DNA of 64,000 nt, from positions 887,154,001 through 887,218,000 of the forward strand of contig CM057456.1 of NCBI GenBank assembly GCA_016271365.2. Reading direction: 5' to 3'. Below are positions 55,684 to 64,000 of the stretch, one piece after another. A model generated the notes under the pieces. That model saw nothing but the letters and a program-made list of their open reading frames with translations. It was not told where the DNA came from and ran no database searches. This DNA comes from Neoceratodus forsteri. Its lineage: Eukaryota > Chordata > Ceratodontiformes > Ceratodontidae. Numbering within the stretch: position 1 is the stretch's first letter; each line of letters starts with the position of its first letter. The position numbers were made by a program, and so were the translations under genes.

Positions 55684-57392
55684 CAGGGCTCGATTCTCAA
55701 AGCTTCCCTGACTGACACAAGGGGCTTGTGCCACAAGGAATGGCACAAGGTGCAGCTTGCACTAAAAGATGCACCAGGAGCAATTCTCAAATGCAGCCTG
55801 CATCAAATGCAGGCTGCATGCATCAAAGGGGGCTTGTGCCATTCCTGTGCCACAAAATGTGCTGCAGAATGGTGCTAGAGGGCTTACAGCAGATGTAAGC
55901 TACCATAACCCCTAATTTGAGATTTTCAAAACCCTCTCAGAGGGCACACTTCTAAGTACCATTAAATCAGCCAGGGTTGGTCTAAGGGTACTTAGAATTG
56001 TGTCCTCTGGGAGGATTTTGAGAACTTGTGCCACTCCTTGGAAACTGCCCTAGGCTATAGAGAACATGTACCATGGCCCCCCCTCCACATCTCTGATCTC
56101 CCCTTGAAATAAAACATTTAACTTTCCCTAGTGGGCTAGTGGACCCCTGTCCCTATCCCCAATCTGCCCATATAATAATATGACTTTCCATGGTGGTCTA
56201 GTGCACCCCCCCTCCCTATCCCTGATCTGCCCATTTAATAATATAACTTTCCCTAATGGTCTAGCAGGGAAGCACCAAGATAGCTCATCAGCGAGAATGC
56301 CAACCTCTCCCACAGTGACAGCACAATACCAATGCCCCCCAACACCCCCGGACTCTAGGATTCCAACTCCAGGTCAGAGTTGGTCCGGGAGGCCTTGAAA
56401 ATGGGGAAGGCAAAACACAGAAAAAGGACCATTACTGCGAATGTTGCCATAATGGTCTTTTTCTGTGTTTCACCATTGGGGTGTTGACCACAAGGGATGA
56501 TATGGTCTAGCGGAAGCAGACTCCACCACCCTATCCATGATCAGCCCATATAATAATATAACTTTCTCTGGTGGTCTAGAAGACCCCCCCATCCCTCATT
56601 TGCCCATATAATAATATAACTGTCCCTGGTGGTCTTGTGGACCCCCCCACCCTGGCAGGCAGTGCCCCACCACCCTGCTCCCCACTGTCCCATCCTTGAG
56701 CCAGTGACTGGTGCAGCCCTCCACTCTCCACCATGGCCGGCCACTGACTGAGCTGTCAGCAAGCGCATACTGTAAAAGCTGATTGTACAGTATGTGCTCA
56801 TTGACAGCTTAGTTGGCAGCTGGCCATGTTGGAGAGTGGAGAGCTGTGCCAGTCACTGGCTCAGGGATGGGACAGGTGGGAACGGGGTGAGGGTCCACTA
56901 GACCACCAGGGTAAGTTATATTATTATATGAGCAGATCGGGGATAGGGGGTCTGCTGGAGGGGTGGGTCCACTAGACCACCAGAGAAAGCTATATTATTA
57001 TATGGACAGATCGAGAATAGGGAGGGGGGGTCCACTAGACTACCAGGGAAAGTTTTATTATATAGGCAGATCAGAAATAGGGAGGGGGTCCACTAGACCA
57101 CCAGAGACATGCTTACTTTTAATAAAATGGTAGCGGGGCTGGCTAGCCACCAGGGAAAGCTTTATATCACTTTATTTCTGCCCTTCCAAGAGTGCCACCC
57201 AACTGTGCCTGCAGCTTGCGGCAAACCTTCCAGGTGCACCATCTCTTTGGCACATGGCCACAGCAGCCGCAAGCTTTGGAACTTTGCTGCTGAGACCCTA
57301 TCTGATAGAGAATTGGGCACAGAGTCCCTGATACACTGTTAATCAGCACAAGGTACCAATGGCACAGTATGCGTCGTCTTTTGAGAATCAAG
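55684..57392. repeat. Foldback element 3 with GGTCTAGTGGACCCCC units
   Basis: The left end CAGGGCTCGATTCTCAAA and the complemented right end ATGAGCTTGATTCTCAAA form imperfect terminal inverted repeats. The left arm has ~65-bp units with TGGTGGTCTAGTGSACCCC and CCCATATAATAATATAACTT (56110, 56180, 56540, 56600). The right arm carries their complements (56890-57110). The centre is near 56785 (ACTGTAAAAG...TGTACAGT). The unit motif is shared with elements 1 and 2 although the termini differ. A segment at about 56270-56510 with its own hairpin (ACACAGAAAAAGGACCATTA) interrupts the left arm. No target duplication was resolved. Confidence 0.68.
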
Positions 57393-57747
57393 CTCATACA
57401 GTTCTTTACTTGTTTGGATTCACTAGTCAAATGAATATAGTAAGACTGGGCTAGTTCATCTGTGGCCAGCTGGTTCTGAACTTGTGCTGTTATCAAAGTG
57501 CATTACAACAAGCTAAAGGGACGGACTGCTTCTGCTTGGGAAGCTTGAAGTCCTGCAGAAATGTAAGGGGTAGGAAGAGCAGCTGGGTTAGGATGGTGAG
57601 TGTAACTGTAACTCTGCTGAGGCAAGGTGAGCAGCATGGTGGGCACTTTGTGCACTGGTTTGAAAGGGGGTGGTATGAGCAGATAGGTGGGAAGTGGGAA
57701 GTTTGATGTATTTTAGTTTGAATGTTGATTTGGTAGTGGGTGCTTCT

Positions 57748-58495
57748 TACTACTACTAATACTATTACTGTACTTCTTTTACTACTTCTGCTACAGTATT
57801 ACTACTACTGGTGCTATTACTACTGCTATATTACTGCTACTATGACTACTACTGCTGCTGCTACAACTACTGCTACAGTACTACTACTATTGCTACAGTA
57901 CCACTACTGCTACTACTACTGCTACACTACTACTATTACTGCTACAGTATCACTACTACCACTACTACTACAGTACTACTACTGCTACAGTACTACTACT
58001 GCTAATACTACTACTACTGCTACAGTACCACTACTACTGCAGTACTACTATGACTGCTACTACTATTACTGCTATAGTACCACTACTGCTATTACTACAG
58101 TACTACTACTACTGCAGTACAACTAAAACTACTACAGTGCTACTACTACTGCTACAGTACCACTACTGCTGCTACTACTACAGTACTACTACTGCTACAG
58201 TATTACTACTACTACCGTACTACTACTACTACTACTAATGCTACAGCACTACTATTTCTACTACTACAGTACTACTACCACTACAACTAATGCTACAGTA
58301 CCACTACAGCTACTACTACAGTACTACTACTACAGTACTAATACTACTGCTACAGTACCAGTACTGCTACTACTACTGCTACAGTACTACTACTACTGCT
58401 ACAGTACCATTACTCCTGCTACTACAGTACTACTACTACTATTACAGTACTACTAATACTGCTACAGTACTACAACTATGACTACAACTACTATG
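57748..58495. repeat. ~750-bp CTA-type trinucleotide array
   Basis: Nearly pure (CTA)n/(TAC)n with recurrent interruptions GCTACAGTA and GCTGCT, forming a loose higher-order pattern ACTACTGCTACAGTACTACT. All frames are open in places, giving Tyr/Leu/Thr-rich artefact ORFs. It begins after a host-like stretch at 57400-57740 in which I see nothing. Confidence 0.93.
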
Positions 58496-58499
58496 GCAC

Positions 58500-60090
58500 T
58501 GAGATCTGGACAAGGCCTACATGGACCAACCACTATTCCTTAGGATAGCAAATGTTCCTTACAGTCCATCAAAAATGGTGTTTGGGGAGCAGGAGAGTTG
58601 ATATATTCCTAACTGGACTGAAGAGTAACTTCTGTATCTCATCTGAATGCACCCGGAGACAACAGCAAAGGATCAAATGGTCCTCACTCTCCAACATCTG
58701 GCTGATATAACAGAACTCAGTTCACAATGAATAATATTCAACACTTCGATGATTAAAAAAAAAATTTTATTTTACTGTTCAAGACCATTTTTGATCAGTC
58801 ACTATTATTAGCAGTGCAATGCTTCAGATATAAATATATGGCATCAAGAATAAGTAGTGAGGGAAGGAAACATAAATTACACTGCCCCACTATGGAATCC
58901 ATTAACTTTCATCGTCAAAAATATGCCATGTGTTTATTGGGAACTCCAGTTTCCTGAACAATTGCATATACAGTATACTGTATTGCACATACATTGCACA
59001 GATCTTTAGATTTTTCAGTCCCAATAGGAAATTACAATAAGAAGGAAAATGTTCACCCCTTTACCAAAACTCATTCAGTACTTAAACTGAACATCTTTTC
59101 CAATTTGATATTCATTTCAGCATAATTACCTTCTCTGCTTGGTAAGGTTTTTCTCAGGGACCTTCTTCTCATGGTTCCACAGAAACACCCAGTGATAAAG
59201 AAGATCTGAAAATTAACTGTCTTCTTTGTGGACAAATTAATTAGGAATCTGGACTCTAGTGACCTATAAACTAAAAAGGACATTGCTGGACTGGACTGGG
59301 TATCACTCTGGAAAGGGCATCACTCTAGACTGATTTTGCATACATTCTGAAGTGGACCCTGGACAACTTCAGGATGACCTCTGGGCCAGACCTTCAAGGG
59401 AGTCACTGAATTGGGAGGTCAAGAAGGTCTTAAAGAGCAGGACTGGGTGACTATTCCCATTTCGTTTGACTTATGGGGAGATTACAGAACTGAGAGTTCA
59501 CTGAGCTGGGAGGGTCACGAGGTCTTCATGAGCAGGACTGAGTGACCGTTCCTAGCTACCTTACTTACTGCTGCTCCCTTCCTTCCATGCTGCAGTGTCC
59601 CTAAGTCACTTTTTGTCACCCCCACTTTTGTTAGTTGAGGGAAAAGGAGGATTGTCCTTTTTCTTCACCTGCCACAAGTCAAAATAGCTGATAGCTCGAT
59701 GGTGGGCCTTTTAACTTCACTGCACATGTGGTTTAAAACAAAGGACACCCTCATAATGCCTGGCTTATCTCTCTTCACCAGTGACTGGGAAAGGCTCCAG
59801 CACAGTACTGTGCTCTTTCAGCAGTCTCTTCAACCTCCTCTATTCCCCTCTTCAGCCACCTGCCACAGCACCTCCTTCAGTTTTGTCTTTGCATTCTTTA
59901 TGATTTTTGCAGTATGGAGAAAACTGAATATCACCATGCTTTATAAAAGGATGAAAATGACACAGCATTGCACTGTTTGGCACTCACCAGCATAAGCCGT
60001 AGTCATGACATTTCCTTGCTGGGCCTGTACTGGTCCTCATTCCTTCTATACTGAATTCATTGTATCAATATACATAGAATAATACATGGG
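58500..60090. other. Stretch without recognised features
   Basis: No motif-bearing ORF. An imperfect direct repeat of GGGAGGTCAAGAAGGTCTT-type sequence (59415 and 59510) is the only structure noted. Confidence 0.45.
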
Positions 60091-60098
60091 TGGAATAC

Positions 60099-60167
60099 GA
60101 GGTGTGGGATGCTACATAAACCCTGAGGGTGAAGCCCGAGAGGGGTTTATAAAAGCATCTCACACTG
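60099..60167. repeat. Small hairpin
   Basis: GTGTGGGATGCTACATAAAC pairs with GTTTATAAAAGCATCTCACAC across a ~20-base loop containing GAGGGTGAAGCCCGAG. A (CA)n run follows at about 60191-60204. Confidence 0.65.
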
Positions 60168-60789
60168 AGGGTGTGTGTAAAATTCTGGTTTTACACACAC
60201 ACACCAATGTGTTGTTTTATTTTATTAACGGTCATCATTTTTTCCTTTGAGCACACTCAACTTAGTTCAGCACTTCTGTGAGAGGCAGACACACACACAT
60301 ACACACACACTGCCTATCACTCTCATACAGTTGAGACATTGATTTTTTTTTTAATTTCTGTGATGCTTTTCTTTTTTTTACAGTGAACTGCAATAATTTA
60401 GTTTGGCTACTGTAGTGTTGCCATCTGGGGTTGGGATCCTTTGCCAATGGAGCCGCTGTGTGTGGAAGCCCCATTTGAGGGGAACAAATAGCAGGATCAA
60501 CCAGATCAGTTATTGAGGCTGTGAAGGCAGGAAGAAGAGCGATATTAAAAAAAATATGTGAAATGTTACCTATTTTGATCTGTGAGGTGAGGGACGAGCG
60601 CAGGTACTTGCTTACAGAGTAACAAAACCAAGGAATGGAGCCACCATGTTAGTGGAGGTATTTGGCCTGCCCATGCATGGACTAAGGTCCAATGAGGTTT
60701 CTGAGCTTTATTGTCAGTTACTAATTACAACCTCCTGTGTTGTAACTGAAAATATCAACCAGGAGGTTGTAATGGAGAATAAAAGTATG

Positions 60790-60970
60790 GTTATCCGTGC
60801 ATAAAAAATGATGAGGAACCAGGAGGTAACAGGTTCAAGTTCCACTAGAGTCAAATACTCACTGGGTGGCCCTGGGCAAATCACTTAATTTATCGCTGCT
60901 CCTTTCTGTCCTGCCACAGAAATGGGCAGAAGCAGAGCCTCATTTAACATGAGAAGCTATACTTCAGCTG
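60790..60970 (+). repeat. CORE-SINE / MIR-like SINE relic
   Basis: A B-box-like GGTTCAAGTTCC (60832-60843) is followed by GGCCCTGGGCAAATCACTTA and a CTGCCACAGAAATGGGCAGA block, the order seen in MIR/CORE-SINEs. Degenerate; the A box was not found. Confidence 0.65.
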
Positions 60971-60989
60971 GGCTGTCCTGGGTAAATAA

Positions 60990-61400
60990 GTTATTAGAAA
61001 AAAGAGAGGTTTTGAACAGAGCCAGCACTGGACATTGTCAAAGTCCTGCTATAAGGATGATTCCAGTTCAGAAGCTAAGACACCAGCAATGAAAAGTATT
61101 GTGTCATCTGCATATATGTGAGGGTATGGGAAGACATGCACACAATGGAGAGGCTATTCAGGAAGATACAGAAAAGGATAAGACCCATAATGGAACCCGG
61201 GAGACTCCTAATTAGAAGTAGGCAGATAAAGCCTTGCCACCTTGGACTAACTGGCGATGATCTGAGAGGTAATAATGGAACTAGCTGACCATGAAGTCAG
61301 AAAGTCCAGCCCCCAGTAGTTTGTCAAGGAGGATTATGTGGACACAGTGTCTCATACCTTAACAAGCTTGACAAAGAAGGTTGCAATAATCTGGCCCTGA
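60990..61400 (-). pseudogene. L2-type LINE RT fragment
   Basis: On the minus strand from about 61360 downward: DKLLGAGLSDF, YYLSDHRQLVQGGKALSAYF, a degenerate GVP.GS..G..LF block (about 61200-61150), and HIYADDTILFIAG at 61093-61130. This is the RT palm of an L2-group element, broken by stops and shifts. It lies just downstream of the MIR-like SINE, the usual partner of L2. Confidence 0.72.
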
Positions 61401-62395
61401 CACGCCATCACCTTTCAAATAGAATATGTGAATATTAGTAGGACGAAACAGTAGACTGGGATTTGGGAGTCAGACTGGAATGGGGAAAGTAAAGAAGAAG
61501 AGTTGAGAAAGGATAAGAGTTGTGAAGGGACAAATGTTTCTTGAGTATTAGCTATTACTGGGTGAAAATAGATGAGACTGTAGTTCACTGGAGAGGAGAA
61601 GTCATGTCCATGCAGAGTGTGCTGACTTTGGCATGCTTCTGGGCTTGAAAAAACACTCAAAGTTGAGAGGAGATTTTTCACAGGGAAAGAATATTGAAAA
61701 CAATTACAGGGGCAGAAAGGTGCAAGAGTTTTGGATCCACCCATCTGAGCCATGGATGGGGTTTTGAGAATGCAGTGCAATTAGACTAACTATGGGTGAA
61801 ATAAGGAGAATAAAAAAGGGGAGTGGAGGTGATGGGAAGGGGAGGATAGGTCAGAAAGGAGGGGGGCTGAGGTTGATCACAATGATATGTGGCACAAATA
61901 AAAAAATGCACACACAAAAGGTGGCAGTTAAATTCCAACTTTAATATGTAAGTGTCAAGGGGCAAAAGTGCATTTTAGGCTGTACAAAATGTATCCAAAG
62001 CTACTGTTTACAACAAAACTCTCCCAATGTTTTGAGAATTACTGTCTCTTCTTCAGTGGAAGAGATAGCGGTTCTCACAATGTCGAGAACATTTTATTGT
62101 TAGGAAGAGCCTCTGTGGACTTTTTGCCCACCTTTATATGTACTTTTGCACTTGTGCATTCAGTTTAATATTTAACTACCAGCTTTTGTGTGTGATATTC
62201 TTTCTTTATTTTTACTTAGTATTACCAGACAGCTGCACCTCAGGTCCCAAGTGTACACTCTCTTTCAACTTTTTTCTCAGAAGAATAATGGGGAAGGGAG
62301 GGTGAGAGGAAGGAAAGGTGGGCAAGGCAAAGGTGGGGATGACAGGAAGAATGAGAGATAATGGAGAGGGCATGGGAGGTAATACAGCATACAAG
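61401..62395. other. Stretch without genes; purine-rich segment
   Basis: An imperfect palindrome lies at about 62021-62092 (AATGTTTTGAGAATTACTGT against its diverged complement). 62280-62395 is strongly purine-rich on the plus strand (GGGGAAGGGAGGGTGAGAGG-like). The 121-residue minus-strand frame at 61780-61415 has no family motif I recognise. Confidence 0.45.
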
Positions 62396-62591
62396 GAGGG
62401 GGGCGTGGCCAGCAGCCAACCTTACAGGAGCTTCTTAATGGAGTTCCAGCAGCAGCAGCCAAATTTTATAAATTTAGAAAAATATACTTTGGAACGGAGG
62501 AAGCAAGTTATATAATTTGAAAATAGACTAGACATCTTACTGAATCTGACAATCAAAGTTTTTCCTCACTCTTCACTGATATCTGGGAGAA

Positions 62592-63444
62592 ATGGGCAAA
62601 AACATAAAGTGGCATCTAGCGAGGATGGCACCTGTGCAAAAGACTCAAATCCTGATACCAGCAAGGACACTAGCACAGGGGTTGGGTACCAGCCTTCCTC
62701 CCAACCATCTAACATAGCGCTTTTAAAAGCTATCCAGATGCTAGATCAGAAAATGGAGGACTTCAGTGCCCAATTTAAAATCCTAGACACTAAAGTTAGT
62801 TTGCTGGAGGAAGAGAATAAAACCATGATGAAATCTGTGACTACAGTATTGACGGTTACTGCGGGATTAATGAAGGAAAACGCTGTACTCTGGAGGAAAC
62901 TAGAGAATCTAGAGGACTTATCCAGAGTGACCCATGTGAGGATATTGTGGATACCCAACGGTGTTGAAGGAGAGGACTGTGTGGGCTTCTTAACTACTTT
63001 TTTCATGGAAACTCTGCGGGTACAAGAGGAACTTTCTGTGGTAAAGGCCTACAGAATTACTTCTCGTGGTGCGAGAAGCCACACAGCCAGCAACCAACTC
63101 CTGCCTTGTACCCTTCTTGTGGTGCTGGGCTCGGTACAAGATAAAGACCTAGTTATTGTGCAAGCCAAGAGAAAGTGTCCTATTGAATGGGAAGGAAATA
63201 AAATAATATTTTCCCGGACTTAATTTATGCCACCAGACAATGCATGGAAAGTTTTGATGGCATATGGGCCCAGCTAAGGCAATTGGGGTGCAACACATTT
63301 TACTGATACCTGCAAGTCTGAGGATTTTGGAAATCCTACCAATTTGTTGATCCTGGGGTCGCCAGTGAATTAATGGATCGTATCAAAAAAGAATTGCAAA
63401 CAAAAGAGGATAACTCGGAGAGTGACTCTGGGGACAGTGAGTAA
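62592..63444 (+). pseudogene. L1-beta ORF1: coiled coil, RRM, C-terminal domain
   Basis: The ATG at 62592 starts MGKNIK; a one-base frame shift by about 62610 moves reading into ASSEDGTCAKDSNPDTSKDT. A coiled coil follows (LLKAIQMLDQKMEDFSAQ, SLLEEENKTMMK, about 62720-62830), then an RRM-like HVRILWIPNGVEGEDCVGFL (62935-62990) and a C-terminal domain (LSVVKAYRITSRGARS, CPIEWEGNKIIF). A second shift at about 63205 is needed to continue into FPDLIYATRQCMESFDGIWA and AQLRQLG. The end reads VDPGVASELMDRIKKELQTK and stops at 63442-63444. Two or three frame breaks make it a pseudogene, but divergence is low. Confidence 0.82.
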
Positions 63445-64000
63445 ATGCTATGCGACATTGTGGTTTCCTGTAGCAAATTGAATTAGAGGAAACAATAAAC
63501 TGTTATCCACCACTGTCGCTTGCTACAAGAACTTATTAACTTTGGGATTTCAAACTTAAAATATGGTTGTTTATAAGTGGCTATAAGGGATGGGTGGTTG
63601 GTGTTTTCACTGATTTAAATAAATTAAATGGTGATTCTATAGACTGGACAGGGCCTGCAGATAGAGGACCTTGCCATCTTTCTGGGAGGAATGATTTAGG
63701 TGCCATTGAACTCTCGATCATGCGCAGGGCAGTAAATGTCATGTGGCAAACAACGTTTCTGCAAGATATGGCTATTTTATTGTCTCTTCTTTTAAACTAA
63801 AATGTTTAAGATGTTTTACTCTGTTTCAAAGATGTTAACATTGCAAGCTTATTGGGCTGCTGGGGGTGATAGGAGCAATGCTGTTCTTTAGACTTGAGCT
63901 AACATTCTAGCATGGGGATGACTTAACCCACTAGATAGGGTGCACAATGTGATTACTATACACAATGTGCTGGTAAGTCCCTGCTCATGGCAGCAATAGC
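63445..64000 (+). other. L1-beta inter-ORF spacer (partial)
   Basis: No convincing ORF to the window end. Consistent with the long spacers of L1-alpha and L1-D. Confidence 0.6.

Larger units (their letters stand above)
62396..64000 (+). mobile_element. 5' end of a plus-strand L1 (L1-beta), runs off the window
   Basis: Begins at about 62396 with GGGGGGCGTGGCCAGCAGCC, a typical GC-rich L1 5' start, followed by a short 5'UTR, ORF1 (62592-63444) and at least 0.55 kb of spacer. ORF2 should follow beyond 64000 if the element is complete. It is the only plus-strand L1 in the window. Confidence 0.78.

Noticed and set aside
57740..58481. Several long open frames rich in Tyr, Leu and Thr
   Set aside because: They lie entirely in the CTA trinucleotide array, are open in several frames at once, and have no coding signal.
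61415..61780. 121-residue minus-strand frame upstream of the L2 RT fragment
   Set aside because: Considered as an L2 continuation, but I could not match it to RT or endonuclease motifs; left unassigned.

Overview
This window is gene-poor, repeat-dense DNA from a non-mammalian vertebrate with a large transposon-rich genome. An amphibian (caecilian or salamander-like) fits best, and lungfish or another large-genome lineage is possible. The reasons are the mixture of L1-clade, Tx1-like, CR1, L2 and Rex1-like LINEs, a tRNA-derived SINE whose body resembles fish SINEs, an endogenous retrovirus with env, hAT-type DNA elements and many foldback elements. I found no host gene, RNA gene or CRISPR. Almost every coding signal is retroelement-derived and broken by stops or frameshifts.

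The structure is a set of Russian dolls that can be resolved from coding continuity and target-site duplications (TSDs). LEFT NEST (1 to ~30.4 kb): one minus-strand L1 (L1-alpha) is stretched over 30 kb. Its ORF1 lies at 29.1-30.2 kb, its endonuclease at 16.1-16.8 kb, its RT pieces at 15.2-15.8, 13.1-13.4 and 6.9-8.2 kb, and its ORF2 C-terminus at 1-530. It is interrupted by (i) a SINE (531-6917) that itself contains a 6-kb antisense Tx1-like LINE (Tx-A, 761-6728); (ii) a 4.9-kb repeat-filled insertion (8164-13067, candidate 7-bp TSD); (iii) a 1.77-kb palindromic hAT-type foldback (13456-15221, 8-bp TSD); and (iv) an 11.1-kb endogenous retrovirus (17488-28568). The retrovirus carries an L2-like LINE in its protease region and a 358-bp hAT MITE with a perfect 8-bp TSD in its integrase.

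MIDDLE (30.4-38.97 kb): degenerate CR1-group fragments, several foldbacks and tandem arrays, and an AT/GT microsatellite.

RIGHT NEST (38,983-54,725): a second hAT-type foldback with a perfect CCCATGAT TSD. It contains a Rex1-like LINE tail and a second copy of the same SINE. That SINE contains a second Tx1-like LINE (Tx-BC) at the same SINE position and in the same antisense orientation as Tx-A, and Tx-BC is split by a near full-length L1 (L1-D, 42.0-48.4 kb).

RIGHT END (54.7-64 kb): a third foldback, a ~750-bp CTA-type trinucleotide array, a CORE-SINE/MIR-like SINE beside an L2 RT fragment, and the 5' end of a plus-strand L1 (ORF1) that runs off the window.

The most interesting result is evidence for a Tx1-like LINE that integrates at one fixed site of a tRNA-derived SINE, generating an 11-12 bp GTAGGGGAATTT-type duplication. 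That SINE shares its 3' tail with the neighbouring Rex1-like LINE. All assignments are by eye from motifs; no database search was possible.
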